A stretch of 64,000 nucleotides of DNA from Labrys monachus (GTDB lineage Bacteria; Pseudomonadota; Alphaproteobacteria; Rhizobiales; Labraceae), in assembly GCF_030814655.1 (NCBI RefSeq), contig NZ_JAUSVK010000001.1, forward strand, positions 4,037,001-4,101,000. The letters run 5' to 3'. A program made the translations under genes and the position numbers. A model generated the notes under the pieces. It did not search any database. It was not told the DNA's origin and worked only from the letters and a program-made list of their open reading frames with translations. Shown piece after piece: positions 29,226-37,278 of this stretch (the stretch's first letter is position 1; each line of letters begins with the position of its first letter).

Positions 29226-29999
29226 TTAGACGGCCTCTTCCGCCAGGAATGCCAGAACGCCTTGCTTGAAGACCTTGTCGCCCACCGCCGGATTGTGATC
29301 GCGGCCGGGGATATCGAGCACGCTGGCATTGGGCAGGAGATCGGCGAGGTCCCGCGCCGAGCCGGCGATCGGATCCCGGGTGCCGACCGCCACCAGCACG
29401 GGCTGCACGATCCGCGCGGCCTCGGCCGGATTGAGCTGCACGCGCGAACCGCGGATGCAGGCGGCGAGCGCGCGGCGGTCGGAGCCGGTCTGATCGGCGA
29501 AGGCGCGGAACATCCGGCCCATGGCGTCGTGGACGTCGGCCAGGCTCGGCGCCTCCATGGCCTGCGCGATCGTCGGCGGCAGGCCCTCGCCCCGCACCAG
29601 ATGGATGCCGAGGCCGCCGAGGATCAGGGCATCGACCCGGTGGGGATGGTCGAGGGCCATGAAGGCGGCGATGCGCGCGCCCATGGAATATCCCATCACC
29701 GGCGCCGAGCCGATGCGCAGATGGTCGAGCAGCGCCGCGGCGTCGCCCGCCATGCGGGCGGGATGATAGGCGTCCGGCACGTGGGGCTTGGACGATTGCC
29801 CATGGCCGCGGTTGTCGAAGGCGATCACCCGCCGCCCCTGCCGCTTCAGGAGATCGACCCATCCGGTGCCGACCCAATTGACCTGGTGGTTGGAGCCGAA
29901 GCCGTGAATGAGCAGGATCGGCTCCCCCTCGCCTTCGTCGACATAGGCGATCTCGAGGCCTTCATGGTCGAAATGCAGCATCGTCGCGATGTCCCTCAT
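29226..29999 (-). CDS. Alpha/beta hydrolase
   Basis: A 257-residue alpha/beta-fold hydrolase. The oxyanion segment LLIHGFGSN, the nucleophile elbow GYSMGA (Ser), the acid in VGTRDPIAG and the catalytic His in GRDHNPAV make a complete triad. A short lid region follows the nucleophile. It resembles small esterases or C-C bond hydrolases, with no substrate clue. The ATG at 29999 has no SD; an ATG at 29981 is also possible. It is transcribed away from the zf-CHCC gene. Confidence 0.9.
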   Translation of the reverse strand: MRDIATMLHFDHEGLEIAYVDEGEGEPILLIHGFGSNHQVNWVGTGWVDLLKRQGRRVIAFDNRGHGQSSKPHVPDAYHPARMAGDAAALLDHLRIGSAPVMGYSMGARIAAFMALDHPHRVDALILGGLGIHLVRGEGLPPTIAQAMEAPSLADVHDAMGRMFRAFADQTGSDRRALAACIRGSRVQLNPAEAARIVQPVLVAVGTRDPIAGSARDLADLLPNASVLDIPGRDHNPAVGDKVFKQGVLAFLAEEAV

Positions 30000-30080
30000 G
30001 CCAAAAACACCGGGCTAGCCCCTATCGCATCGCGGCCGCCGCCGCTATGGTCCGCCGCACGGCAATTGCGGACTTTGATG

Positions 30081-30326
30081 ATGGCTGACCATTCCATTCC
30101 CCACTTCCACAACGATCTCGGCGTCGCTGTCGTTCACGTCGGCTCGAAGGAGTTCATGTGCATGGGCGCCAATTCGCCCTTCGACCATCCGCACATCTTC
30201 ATCGACATGGGCGCGGACGACGAGGCCGTGTGCTCCTATTGCTCCACGCTTTACAAATATGATCCGAAACTGCCGGCAGGCGCTGCCGATCCGGCCGCCT
30301 GCGCAGTGATCGCCGACGCCGCCTGA
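30081..30326 (+). CDS. zf-CHCC zinc-finger protein (NDUFS6-like)
   Basis: An 81-residue protein with the CHCC zinc-binding pattern of PF10276: Cys27, His36 or His38, Cys51 and Cys54 (MCMG, DHPHIFID, VCSYCSTLY). Mitochondrial NDUFS6 of complex I carries the same domain, and free-standing versions are common in alphaproteobacteria. The start is ATG 30081 (an adjacent ATG at 30078 is possible). It ends seven bases before the monooxygenase gene, so the two may be co-transcribed, although a functional link is not evident. Confidence 0.9.
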   Translation: MADHSIPHFHNDLGVAVVHVGSKEFMCMGANSPFDHPHIFIDMGADDEAVCSYCSTLYKYDPKLPAGAADPAACAVIADAA

Positions 30327-30333
30327 TCGCGTC

Positions 30334-31545
30334 ATGTCGCATTCCCCGGCCGGACCCGTCGCCATCGCCGGCGCCGGCATCGGCGGCCTTACGGCCGCCC
30401 TTGCCTTGGCACGACGCGGTTTCGAGGTCACCGTCTTCGAGCGCGCGGACGTGCTGGAAGCAGCCGGGGCCGGCATCCAGCTCACGCCCAACGCGCTGAA
30501 CGTGCTGTTCGGGCTCGGGCTCGGGCCGGCGCTGGAAGCGCCGATGGTGAGCGTCGACAGCATTTTCGTCCGGCGGGGCTCGAACGGGCGCCTGGTCGCA
30601 CGGCTGCCGCTGGAAGCCTTCGCCCATCGATGGGGCACGCCCTACGGGGTCATCCACCGCGCCGACCTCCAGGCCGCCCTGCTCGGCGCCGTCGAGGCCG
30701 AGGCGGGGATCACCCTTCATTACGGCGATGCGATCGACGCCGCGGAACAGGATGGCAGCGGCGTCGGCCTGCGCTTCGCCTCGGGCCGGCGGGAGCGCAT
30801 GACCGCGCTGATCGGCGCCGACGGGCTGTGGTCCTCCGTCCGGCGCAGTCTCGGGCGCATCGAGCCGCCGCGCTTTGCCGGCCGACGCGCCTGGCGCACG
30901 GTCATCGCCATGACGGACGCCCCGCCCCTCCTCCAGGGCAGGGCGACGGGGCTCTGGCTCGGCGCCCACGCCCATCTGGTGCATTATCCGGTGCGGGGCG
31001 GCAGCCAGCTCAATCTCGTTGCGGTGACGCAGGACGGCGACAGCGCGCCCGGCTGGTCCACGCCGCAGGACACGCGCCGGCTGCGGCCGCATTTCGCCGG
31101 CTGGGATCCTCGCATCCGTGCCCTGCTCGCGGCCTGTCCGGACTGGCGGACCTGGCCCTTGTTCGACCGGGCGGCCGATGCGGCGATGGCCGAGGGCCGC
31201 ATCGCGCTTCTCGGCGACGCGGCGCATCCGATGCTGCCCTTCGCGGCCCAGGGCGGCGCCGCCGCCATCGAGGACGCGGCCGTCCTGGCGCTGGCGCTCG
31301 CCGCGCCCGGCGAGGACGACATCCCGGCCCGGCTGGCGCTCTATTCGGCCCGACGCCTGCCGCGGGTGACCCGGCTGCAGGCCGAAGCCCGCAGCAATGG
31401 CGAGCGCTACCACTGGTCCTGGCCCTTCTCCGCCGCACGCGACCTCGGCCTGGCGGCGATGGGCGGCCGCAAGCTCGTCGAGCGCTATGACTGGATCTAT
31501 GGCTGGACGCCGACCGCCGGCGAACGGATCGCGCAAGGGGCTTGA
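30334..31545 (+). CDS. FAD-dependent monooxygenase (salicylate/3-hydroxybenzoate hydroxylase-like)
   Basis: A 403-residue group A flavoprotein monooxygenase. The N-terminal dinucleotide-binding motif is GAGIGG in IAGAGIGGLTAALALARRG; the DG motif appears as IGADGLWSSVRR and the FAD-ribityl motif as LGDAAHPMLPFAAQGG. The arrangement with AGAGIQLTPNA matches the salicylate/3-hydroxybenzoate hydroxylase and zeaxanthin epoxidase-like group, which use NAD(P)H and O2 to hydroxylate aromatic rings. No aromatic degradation genes surround it, so its substrate and even its pathway remain open. Confidence 0.92.
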   Translation: MSHSPAGPVAIAGAGIGGLTAALALARRGFEVTVFERADVLEAAGAGIQLTPNALNVLFGLGLGPALEAPMVSVDSIFVRRGSNGRLVARLPLEAFAHRWGTPYGVIHRADLQAALLGAVEAEAGITLHYGDAIDAAEQDGSGVGLRFASGRRERMTALIGADGLWSSVRRSLGRIEPPRFAGRRAWRTVIAMTDAPPLLQGRATGLWLGAHAHLVHYPVRGGSQLNLVAVTQDGDSAPGWSTPQDTRRLRPHFAGWDPRIRALLAACPDWRTWPLFDRAADAAMAEGRIALLGDAAHPMLPFAAQGGAAAIEDAAVLALALAAPGEDDIPARLALYSARRLPRVTRLQAEARSNGERYHWSWPFSAARDLGLAAMGGRKLVERYDWIYGWTPTAGERIAQGA

Positions 31546-31579
31546 GCAAAGGGCGGCGAGGCCTTAACAGGGACGGGTC

Positions 31580-31885
31580 GCGGACGTGGCGAAATCGGTA
31601 GACGCAGCAGACTTTGACCATCGAATTGGAGTGCCCGCGGGGAAATCCGCGGAGTAGAACCGCTCAAAGTCGGGGAACGCCGGGGGGCTCACGCTCCTGG
31701 CCAATCCCGAGCCAATCCCTCGTCGAGGGAAGGTGTAGAGACTGGACGGGCGGCACCTGCGGCCGAAAGGCATGGTGAAGGGACAGTCCAGACCACGAAC
31801 GCCGCAAGGCGGCGGCGAAAGCCGAAGTGGTACGAAAATCTGCTTCTCTCTGAGAGTACGGGTTCGAGTCCCGTCGTCCGCACCA
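31580..31885 (+). tRNA. tRNA-Leu(UAA) interrupted by a group I intron
   Basis: Exon 1 is 31580-31614 and exon 2 is 31835-31885. Joined, they give an 86-nt type II tRNA: acceptor stem GCGGACG/CGTCCGC (7 perfect pairs), D stem GCG/CGC, anticodon stem GCAGA/TCTGC, loop CTTAAAA with anticodon UAA, a long variable arm with a CTCT/AGAG-type stem, T stem ACGGG/CCCGT with loop TTCGAGT, discriminator A and an encoded CCA end. The long variable arm and anticodon identify leucine. The 220-base interruption falls between U34 and A35 of the anticodon, exactly where the tRNA-Leu(UAA) intron of cyanobacteria and plastids lies. The gene would be non-functional without splicing. Confidence 0.95.
31615..31834 (+). 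ncRNA. Group I intron (IC3-like) in tRNA-Leu
   Basis: This 220-nt intron follows exon U34 and ends in G (31834), the required omega-G. P1 forms between exon bases ACUU (31611-31614) and GAGU (31629-31632), giving the conserved U-G wobble at the 5' splice site. A P2 hairpin (CCGCGG at 31635-31640 and 31647-31652) follows. The core elements are recognisable: P as AATCCCGAGCCAAT (31703-31716), R as GTGTAGAGACTGGACGG (31733-31749), and S containing GGACAGTCCA (31781-31790). P7 pairs GACT (31740-31743) with AGTC (31785-31788). There is no homing endonuclease frame. Self-splicing is inferred from the conserved core. Confidence 0.92.
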
Positions 31886-32028
31886 ACCTTCGCGATTTTT
31901 TCGACGGAGCGATAGCGCTGCCCCGAAATTAAGGGGAGGTACAACGGGCAGGCGCCACCTTAGCGGAACTTAAGGCAGCGGCTGTGCGTTGCCGGCCATT
32001 AGAACTCACGAAGTAACCGGAGTCCCTG

Positions 32029-32175
32029 ATGAGCCAGAATGCCGCCATCGCCCTGATCGTGATCGTGATTGTCGCCGCCGGGGCGGGCGCGTACATCTAT
32101 CACGAACAGCATAAGAATTCGGTCGAGATCAGCATCGGCGACAAGGGCGTGAAGATTCAAGGGCCGTCCAACTAG
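32029..32175 (+). CDS. 48-residue single-span membrane peptide
   Basis: A small frame with ATG at 32029 and GGAG seven bases upstream. The peptide has one hydrophobic helix (residues 5-22, AAIALIVIVIVAAGAGAY) preceded by MSQN and followed by a short polar tail with Lys, Asp and Glu (HEQHKNSVEISIGDKGVKI). The tail alternates in a way that suggests a beta-hairpin (VEISIGDKGVKI). It lies just downstream of the tRNA-Leu gene and is unrelated to its neighbours. I do not recognise a family; codon composition and the SD make it a likely real gene. Confidence 0.7.
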   Translation: MSQNAAIALIVIVIVAAGAGAYIYHEQHKNSVEISIGDKGVKIQGPSN

Positions 32176-32431
32176 CCGAGCCGTCAAGTGCCCACGGCGG
32201 CAAGGATTCATAGAGTCCATTCCCGCCCCCACTCCCTCCGCCATCCTTCCCCCCGCCGATCCTCGGAGCCTACGGCAACGGGCGAAACCCCTGCGCCGGA
32301 GGGATGGTGTTCCGGGCTTGGCCGCCCCTTCGAAGCGCCGAGGGAACTATTGCGGCCAGGAATTGTTGTTCCCGCGGCCCCTCGGATGCCTGCCGCTCAC
32401 GGCGGCAACATGGAGCCCGAAGGGAATTCAC

Positions 32432-32512
32432 ATGAGCACAATCCTGATCATCGTTCTTGTCGTCCTTCTCCTCGGCGGCGGCGGCTTCTACGGTCGCGGC
32501 CGTTGGTTCTGA
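32432..32512 (+). CDS. 26-residue hydrophobic peptide, truncated DUF3309-like
   Basis: AGGGAA lies six bases before the ATG at 32432. The peptide begins MSTILIIVLVVLLLGGGGFYG and stops after GRGRWF. The start closely resembles the first half of DUF3309 proteins (about 50 residues, two hydrophobic halves), so this is either a short single-helix version or a copy that has lost its second half. A strong hairpin begins eight bases after the stop. Confidence 0.65.
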   Translation: MSTILIIVLVVLLLGGGGFYGRGRWF

Positions 32513-32519
32513 GCCGGAC

Positions 32520-32560
32520 AGCCCGGCGTAAGCCGGCGGCTCTCGCCGCCGGACCGGGCT
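32520..32560 (+). terminator. Nested hairpin after the short hydrophobic peptide gene
   Basis: An outer stem AGCCCGG/CCGGGCT encloses an inner stem CCGGCGG/CCGCCGG with a small loop. There is no T-run, so it may end or protect the upstream transcript. It also lies close downstream of the convergent cupin gene. Confidence 0.6.
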
Positions 32561-32598
32561 GCGGCCTCGCCTCGTGACGGCGTCCGCAGGCCCGCCGC

Positions 32599-33021
32599 TC
32601 AGCCTTCTCGGTTGGGCGTGCCGAGAACATGGGTGTTCGGCGGCAGCATGACTTCTTCGAAGGTCTGCGTGAACATCGCGGCGGCGAAGAAGGCGACCGC
32701 GCGCAAGGTCTCGGAGCCGACATTGACGAGGTCGTGGCGGACATTGGCGGGCAGCGCGAAGACGCTGCCGGGGCCGACCGGATGCTTGCCGTCGTCCATC
32801 AGCAATTCGCCGGTGCCGGCGATGATGTATTGGGTTTCCTCGGTGGCATCGGTATGCCAGCCGAGATGGTCGCCCGGCTCGATTTCATAGACGATCGTCG
32901 AGGATTGTGTGGCGCCGCGCCCGCCGCAGGTCGCGAAGGCGCCGGCCCAGCATACGGATTTATCCTGCGCTCCCTGCACATGGGCGCGCTCGAGCGTTTC
33001 GGAAGCGACGATGGGTATCAC
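32599..33021 (-). CDS. Cupin domain protein
   Basis: A 140-residue single cupin barrel. Motif 1 is seen in the IEPGDHLGWHTDATEETQYIIAGTGEL stretch (metal-binding His/Glu pattern G-x5-H-x-H-like) and motif 2 in GPGSVFALPANVRHDLVNVG (final His ligand). The start is set to the GTG at 33021 because GGGGGAGG lies six bases upstream; this gives MIPIVASETLERAH. Cupins of this size bind a metal and act as isomerases, dioxygenases or sugar sensors; no specific role is indicated. Confidence 0.85.
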   Translation of the reverse strand: MIPIVASETLERAHVQGAQDKSVCWAGAFATCGGRGATQSSTIVYEIEPGDHLGWHTDATEETQYIIAGTGELLMDDGKHPVGPGSVFALPANVRHDLVNVGSETLRAVAFFAAAMFTQTFEEVMLPPNTHVLGTPNREG

Positions 33022-33211
33022 GGCGATCCTCCCCCTTGAAGGTCTCTGCAATCGGCGCGTCCACGTTAACGCCTTTTCGTCGCATTGGCATGACGCCGCT
33101 CCGGCGGCAGAAGCGATCGGAGCGCCTTTCGCACCTGTCCGCGGTCCGGCATGGAACGGCTGGGCTCAGGCCATCACAGGCCCAAGCCAGCGAGCCTGCG
33201 GACCCGCAAAG

Positions 33212-33676
33212 TCAGACCGCTTCTTCAAGCTGCGGCGCACGCCGTTCCACGGGGGCTGGAACCTCTCCCTGGCCATGGATGAAGCCGAGGAAGAAATCGT
33301 TGCAGAACGCGTTGGTCTCGATATTGGCGAAGCCCATCTTCAGCTTGGCCGGGACCTCACCCAGGTTTTCGATCAGTTCGGCCAGGCCTGCGTTGAAGCG
33401 CCTCGCCTTCTCGATCTGCGTGCGGGCATGGCGGCTGCGCAGAGCGGCCAGGGCCGGGTCGTAGATGCCGTCCTGTGCCCAACGCGAATGAGTCCGATGG
33501 CCCTGCAGCGCCACGGCCAGCGCCTTCTTCGGCCCCATGCGGATGCTGTCGGCAGCGATTTCCGCTTCCACCTGGGCGGGCTCGGGTTTGCCGAAATAGT
33601 AAAAATACGCCCGCTCAATTGTTGTGATCTGGCCCAGGATCACACCAAGTTTCCAAGCCGGTCCGTCATTCGCCAC
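33212..33676 (-). CDS. Hypothetical alpha-helical protein
   Basis: A 154-residue protein I do not recognise. It is mostly helical by composition, with WKLGVILGQITTIERAYFYYFG near the N-terminus, MGPKKALAVALQGH in the middle and an acidic C-terminus. No signal peptide, membrane segment or metal motif is visible. The ATG at 33676 is preceded by AAGAGAGGGC. It is isolated by about 190 and 245 bases from its neighbours. A resemblance of the first helix to CRISPR-associated Csd1 tails was considered and not accepted. Confidence 0.7.
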   Translation of the reverse strand: MANDGPAWKLGVILGQITTIERAYFYYFGKPEPAQVEAEIAADSIRMGPKKALAVALQGHRTHSRWAQDGIYDPALAALRSRHARTQIEKARRFNAGLAELIENLGEVPAKLKMGFANIETNAFCNDFFLGFIHGQGEVPAPVERRAPQLEEAV

Positions 33677-33921
33677 GGGATTGCCCTCTCTTCTTTCCGC
33701 TGCACGCGATCAATCGGCGTACACTACGAAATCGACCGCATAATCATCGCCTGCAGGGGGGTCTGGAACAATCCGTCAATTTTGACAGAGCCGGAGCGGC
33801 CGCGAGAAGCGCGGCGGCATGCCCGGCGGCACGCATGCATAGCAGGCAATCGGCCCCATATCGCTCAACGCCGCTCTCCGCCGCGGGTTCCGTCTTGCGT
33901 CGAAGGTCCGCGCATCAATCT

Positions 33922-34647
33922 TCAGGGGACCCGCAGGCCTGCCCGCTTTTGAAGCGCCGGCGAGAGCCCGGCGGCCGGGCCGGGCTGGGGAACCGGCTCG
34001 AAGCCGGAACTTCCTCGCGCCATGGCGGCCTCGGCCATTGCCGCCTGGACGCAGTCGACATAGTCGGCCACCGGCGGCAGGCTGGCGGCAAATCCCGCGA
34101 GGGCCGCCCCGCCGAGGATCACGGTGCGCGCTCCCGCCGCCGTCGCCCGGCGGACTTCCCCTTCCAGACGCCGGAGAACCGCGCCCGGGTCCCTCATCGC
34201 ATCGAGGCCGGTACCGTCGAGGGCGAAGGTCCCGACATACCCGTCGCCGGCTCCCGCGAGACGGACCCTTTCGTCGATCATCGCGATCCAGGGCCGCCCG
34301 ATGGTGAGGACGGCGAAAGGCCTTCCCCTGTCCCGGGCGGCGTGGAAGGAGGCCTCGGCAAAGCCGATCACCGGCACCGGCGCGATTTCCCGCAAGGCTT
34401 CGAGGCCGGGATCGCCGAAGCAGGCGAGGATCACGGCATCGCAGGCGTCCGCATGGGCCGCATAGGCGTCGACGGCGGCATGGGCGGCCACCGCGTAGGA
34501 CAGGCGGCTGGCGATCACGGGAAAGCCGAAGGACGCGGTGACGGCGGCGAGTTCGGCGCCGGCGGGCAACCGAGCGAGCGCCGCCGTCCGGATCGCCGCG
34601 GTCATCGCCGTCGATATATTGGGATTGATCAGCAGCAGGCGCGTCAT
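33922..34647 (-). CDS. Asp/Glu/hydantoin racemase family protein with one catalytic Cys missing
   Basis: A 241-residue member of the Asp/Glu/hydantoin racemase superfamily. The N-terminal INPNIST motif and ILACFGDPGLEAL with Cys76 match hydantoin/allantoin racemases. The second catalytic Cys, normally in a LGCAG motif, is Gly180 (VILGGAALAG). A two-base racemase would need both; single-Cys members of the fold include arylmalonate decarboxylase. Its start overlaps the stop of the upstream allantoinase gene by four bases (ATGA), so the two proteins are translationally coupled and a role in ureide or hydantoin metabolism is likely. Confidence 0.87.
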   Translation of the reverse strand: MTRLLLINPNISTAMTAAIRTAALARLPAGAELAAVTASFGFPVIASRLSYAVAAHAAVDAYAAHADACDAVILACFGDPGLEALREIAPVPVIGFAEASFHAARDRGRPFAVLTIGRPWIAMIDERVRLAGAGDGYVGTFALDGTGLDAMRDPGAVLRRLEGEVRRATAAGARTVILGGAALAGFAASLPPVADYVDCVQAAMAEAAMARGSSGFEPVPQPGPAAGLSPALQKRAGLRVP

Positions 34648-35555
34648 GCCGCCTCGCCGAACCGCGCCAGCCAGTGGCGGGCGATGGCATCGCGACGGGC
34701 GATCCAGGTCCCGCCGGTCTGCCGCATATGGCGCAGCACCGTCTCCAGCCCGTCGATCCGCCCTGCCCTGCCGATCATGCGCAGATGCAACCCGACCGAC
34801 ATCATGCGCGGCTGGTGCGCGCCTTCGCGCCAGAGCCGGTCATAGCTCGCGACGACATAATCGGCAAAGTCGCGGGCGCTGACGAAACGCTGGCTGCGGC
34901 TGTGGAAATGCATGTCGTTGGTGTCGAAGCTGTAGGGAAGCACCACATGCCGGCGGCCACCCGCCGAGGCGAAATAGGGCAGTTCGTCGTTATAGGCATC
35001 GCTGTCATAGAGGAAGCCGCCATGCTCGATAAGGAGGCGGCGCGTGTTCACCGACGGCGCGGAGCGGGTGTGCCAGCCGACCGGCGCCACGCCGGCCGCG
35101 CGGCGGATGGTCTCGGCCGTGCGGGCGATGGCCACGCGCTCGGCGGCCTCGGCCATGCCGGCATGGCGTTCCCAGCGCCAGCCATGGCAGGAGATCTCAT
35201 GGCCGCGGGCGACGCCGTCGCGCGCCAGCCAGGGCGAGCGCTCGATGGCGCGGCCGCAGGCGCTCAGCGTCGCCGGGGCATCGCTGGCCGCCAGGGCCTG
35301 CATGATGCGCCAATAGCCGATGCGGGTGCCGTATTCGTAATGGGTGTCCTGGCAGGGGTCCGGATATCCCTCGATCTCGTCGATCGCCTCATAGACGCCC
35401 TCGTTGCGGTCGTCGCCGTCGGCGATCGAATGCTCGGCGCCTTCCTCGATGTTGACGACGAAGGAGACCGCCACGCGCGCCTCGCCGGGCCAGCGGGGGG
35501 CCGGCGGGTTCTCGCCATAGCCGATGAAGTCGCGTTCGGAGGAAGGGAAGGTCAT
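34644..35555 (-). CDS. puuE: Allantoinase PuuE (polysaccharide deacetylase fold)
   Basis: A 303-residue metal-independent-type allantoinase of the NodB/polysaccharide deacetylase fold (PuuE). Matching features are FIGYGENPPAPRWPGEARVAVSF at the start, VVNIEEGAEHSI, YEYGTRIGYWRIMQAL, GHEISCHGWRWE, VGWHTRSAPSVNTRRLL and the C-terminal MMSVGLHLRMIGRAGR. It opens the allantoin ring to allantoate in purine catabolism. The true start is the ATG at 35555; the frame is open far upstream as a shadow of the transporter gene. It is 110 bases downstream of the MFS gene, which may import the ureide. Confidence 0.93.
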   Translation of the reverse strand: MTFPSSERDFIGYGENPPAPRWPGEARVAVSFVVNIEEGAEHSIADGDDRNEGVYEAIDEIEGYPDPCQDTHYEYGTRIGYWRIMQALAASDAPATLSACGRAIERSPWLARDGVARGHEISCHGWRWERHAGMAEAAERVAIARTAETIRRAAGVAPVGWHTRSAPSVNTRRLLIEHGGFLYDSDAYNDELPYFASAGGRRHVVLPYSFDTNDMHFHSRSQRFVSARDFADYVVASYDRLWREGAHQPRMMSVGLHLRMIGRAGRIDGLETVLRHMRQTGGTWIARRDAIARHWLARFGEAA

Positions 35556-35665
35556 GCCATGCTCACTGAAAAACAATGCCGACGGCCTGTCGGGCCGTCG
35601 ACGGGGATTGCTCAGGGTCATCGCGGCGCAGCGACGCCGGTCGGAAAAGGCGCGGTGCGCCGCGG

Positions 35666-37030
35666 TCAATGGGAGATCGCGGCGAGGTTCTGTCCCGGCC
35701 GGATCGAGCGGGCGGCGAACAGGCAGAGAGCCGCCGCCAGCGCCGCGACAGCGCCCGATGCGGCGGCGACGGCCGGTGCCGCCCCGGCGCTCTGCAGCCC
35801 GCCATAGATCAGCGGGCCGAAGATGCCGCCCACCGGTCCGGCCACGTTGATATAGGCGGCTCCCGAACCGCGCATGCGCGTGGGATAGGATTCGCCGACA
35901 TAGGCGAAGAACGGCGCGGCGGCGCCTTGGGCGAAGAACAGGACCAGCGCGTAGAACAGCACGACGACGGCGAAGCCCTGCGCCACGAACAGCAGCAGCA
36001 CCGTGCAGATCGCCGCCATGACCTGCGCGGCGATCACCGTCTCGCGCCGTCCGATGCGGTCGCCGAGCCAGCCGAAGAAGAGATAGCCGAGCAGGGCGAC
36101 GCCGTTGCCGATGAACACCGTCCACAGGGCGCTGGTGAGTTCGATGCCCTTGGTCTGCGCCAGCACCGATGTCGCGAGCACGGTCAGCTGCGAATCCGCG
36201 ATGATCTTGAAGAAGAAGGTCGCGCCCAGGGCGATCGAATGGCGGCGCAGCGCCGGGGCGAACAGCGGAGCATAGGTGTTTCTGCTTTCGTTCGTACCAG
36301 GATCGAGCTGCCACTGCCCGCTCAACGTCTCGGCCTCGGCGGCCCGACCGGCCGCCTTGAGCCTGCGCAGGTGCTGGAGCTTGAGGAAATAGGGCGATTC
36401 CCTGAGGCCGAAGCGCAGGGCCAGCATCACCAAGAGCGGAAGCGCCGCCACCAGGAAGACGCCGCGCCAGCCGATGACGGGAAGCAGCACCGCCGCAAGG
36501 CCCGCCGACAGCATGACGCCGAGCGGCCAGCCGGCCTGCACGATACCGTAGAGGAAGCCCTTGCCCCGCGCCGAAAAGACCTCGTTGAGATAGGCGGCAT
36601 TCACCGCCTGCTCGGACATGCCGAAGCCCGACAGGGCCCGGACGAGGACGAGCGACGCCGGACCAAGCGCCAGGGCGGTGAGGCCGGAGCTGATCGCCGC
36701 TCCCCCGGTCGTCGCCATCAGGGCGAAACGGCGGCCCACCAGGTCGATCATCGGGCCCACCGCGAGGGCGACGACGAGGGACCCGAGCCCGACCAGCGTC
36801 GCCACGAAGGAGGCCGTCGGATTGCTCCACTGGAACGCCTGCTGGATCGCCGGCAGGAGGTTGCCGAAAGTGATGAGATCGTAGACCGCGAAGGTCCAGG
36901 CCACGAGGGCCACGATCGCGGTGTAGGTGATCTGGCCGCTGGTGAAAGGCGCGAAATCCGGAGCGGCGGCGTCCCGGCCGTCCGCCGGTGCGCCGACATC
37001 GATTCCAGATGAATAGGCAGGCATATTCAT
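35666..37030 (-). CDS. MFS transporter, aromatic acid/metabolite:H+ symporter type
   Basis: A 454-residue twelve-segment MFS permease with the loop 2-3 motif GPMIDLVGRRFAL and the loop 8-9 motif GWLGDRIGRRETV. A segment of about 45 polar residues separates helices 6 and 7 (LRRLKAAGRAAEAETLSGQW region), as in the sugar-porter and AAHS groups. The start is the ATG at 37030, with AGGGAG about eight bases upstream. Upstream of allantoinase and the racemase on the same strand, it is likely the uptake system for their substrate (a ureide, hydantoin or related acid). Confidence 0.9.
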   Translation of the reverse strand: MNMPAYSSGIDVGAPADGRDAAAPDFAPFTSGQITYTAIVALVAWTFAVYDLITFGNLLPAIQQAFQWSNPTASFVATLVGLGSLVVALAVGPMIDLVGRRFALMATTGGAAISSGLTALALGPASLVLVRALSGFGMSEQAVNAAYLNEVFSARGKGFLYGIVQAGWPLGVMLSAGLAAVLLPVIGWRGVFLVAALPLLVMLALRFGLRESPYFLKLQHLRRLKAAGRAAEAETLSGQWQLDPGTNESRNTYAPLFAPALRRHSIALGATFFFKIIADSQLTVLATSVLAQTKGIELTSALWTVFIGNGVALLGYLFFGWLGDRIGRRETVIAAQVMAAICTVLLLFVAQGFAVVVLFYALVLFFAQGAAAPFFAYVGESYPTRMRGSGAAYINVAGPVGGIFGPLIYGGLQSAGAAPAVAAASGAVAALAAALCLFAARSIRPGQNLAAISH

Positions 37031-37228
37031 CGTCGTAACTCCCTGGCCGCGACGCCGGAAGGGCATCGACAGCAGGACGCTATGTGAAACCTCAAATACG
37101 TACAATGACGATTGTCTACGAAAATTCCATCCGTCGAAACTTTGAGCATGATGCCCCATATTTTGGCAATATCGATGGAGAAATAGCCAATTTCAAAAGC
37201 ATATTCCTTTGAATCGAGATCCGATTGT

Positions 37229-37254
37229 TGAAATAGTAGATATACACTATTTCA
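37229..37254. promoter_or_regulatory. Inverted repeat in the A+T-rich gap before the MFS gene
   Basis: TGAAATAGT and ACTATTTCA form a perfect 9-bp inverted repeat around the eight-base spacer AGATATAC. The surrounding 37080-37260 is clearly A+T-rich. It lies about 200 bases upstream of the MFS start and 25 bases after the stop of the EamA gene. It may be a regulator site for the ureide genes or a terminator hairpin of the EamA transcript; there is no T-run. Confidence 0.5.
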
Positions 37255-37278
37255 CACGCCGGCAAACGTGGCGACCGG

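Noticed and set aside
31564..31944. Minus-strand frames across the tRNA-Leu gene
   Set aside because: They read the complement of the tRNA and intron (a DGTRTRTL-like peptide often mis-annotated at tRNA genes). The RNA explanation is complete and has compensating structure.
33212..33676. Possible CRISPR-associated (Csd1-like) protein
   Set aside because: Only the first helix looked vaguely similar. There are no other cas genes and no repeat arrays anywhere in the window, so it is left as hypothetical.
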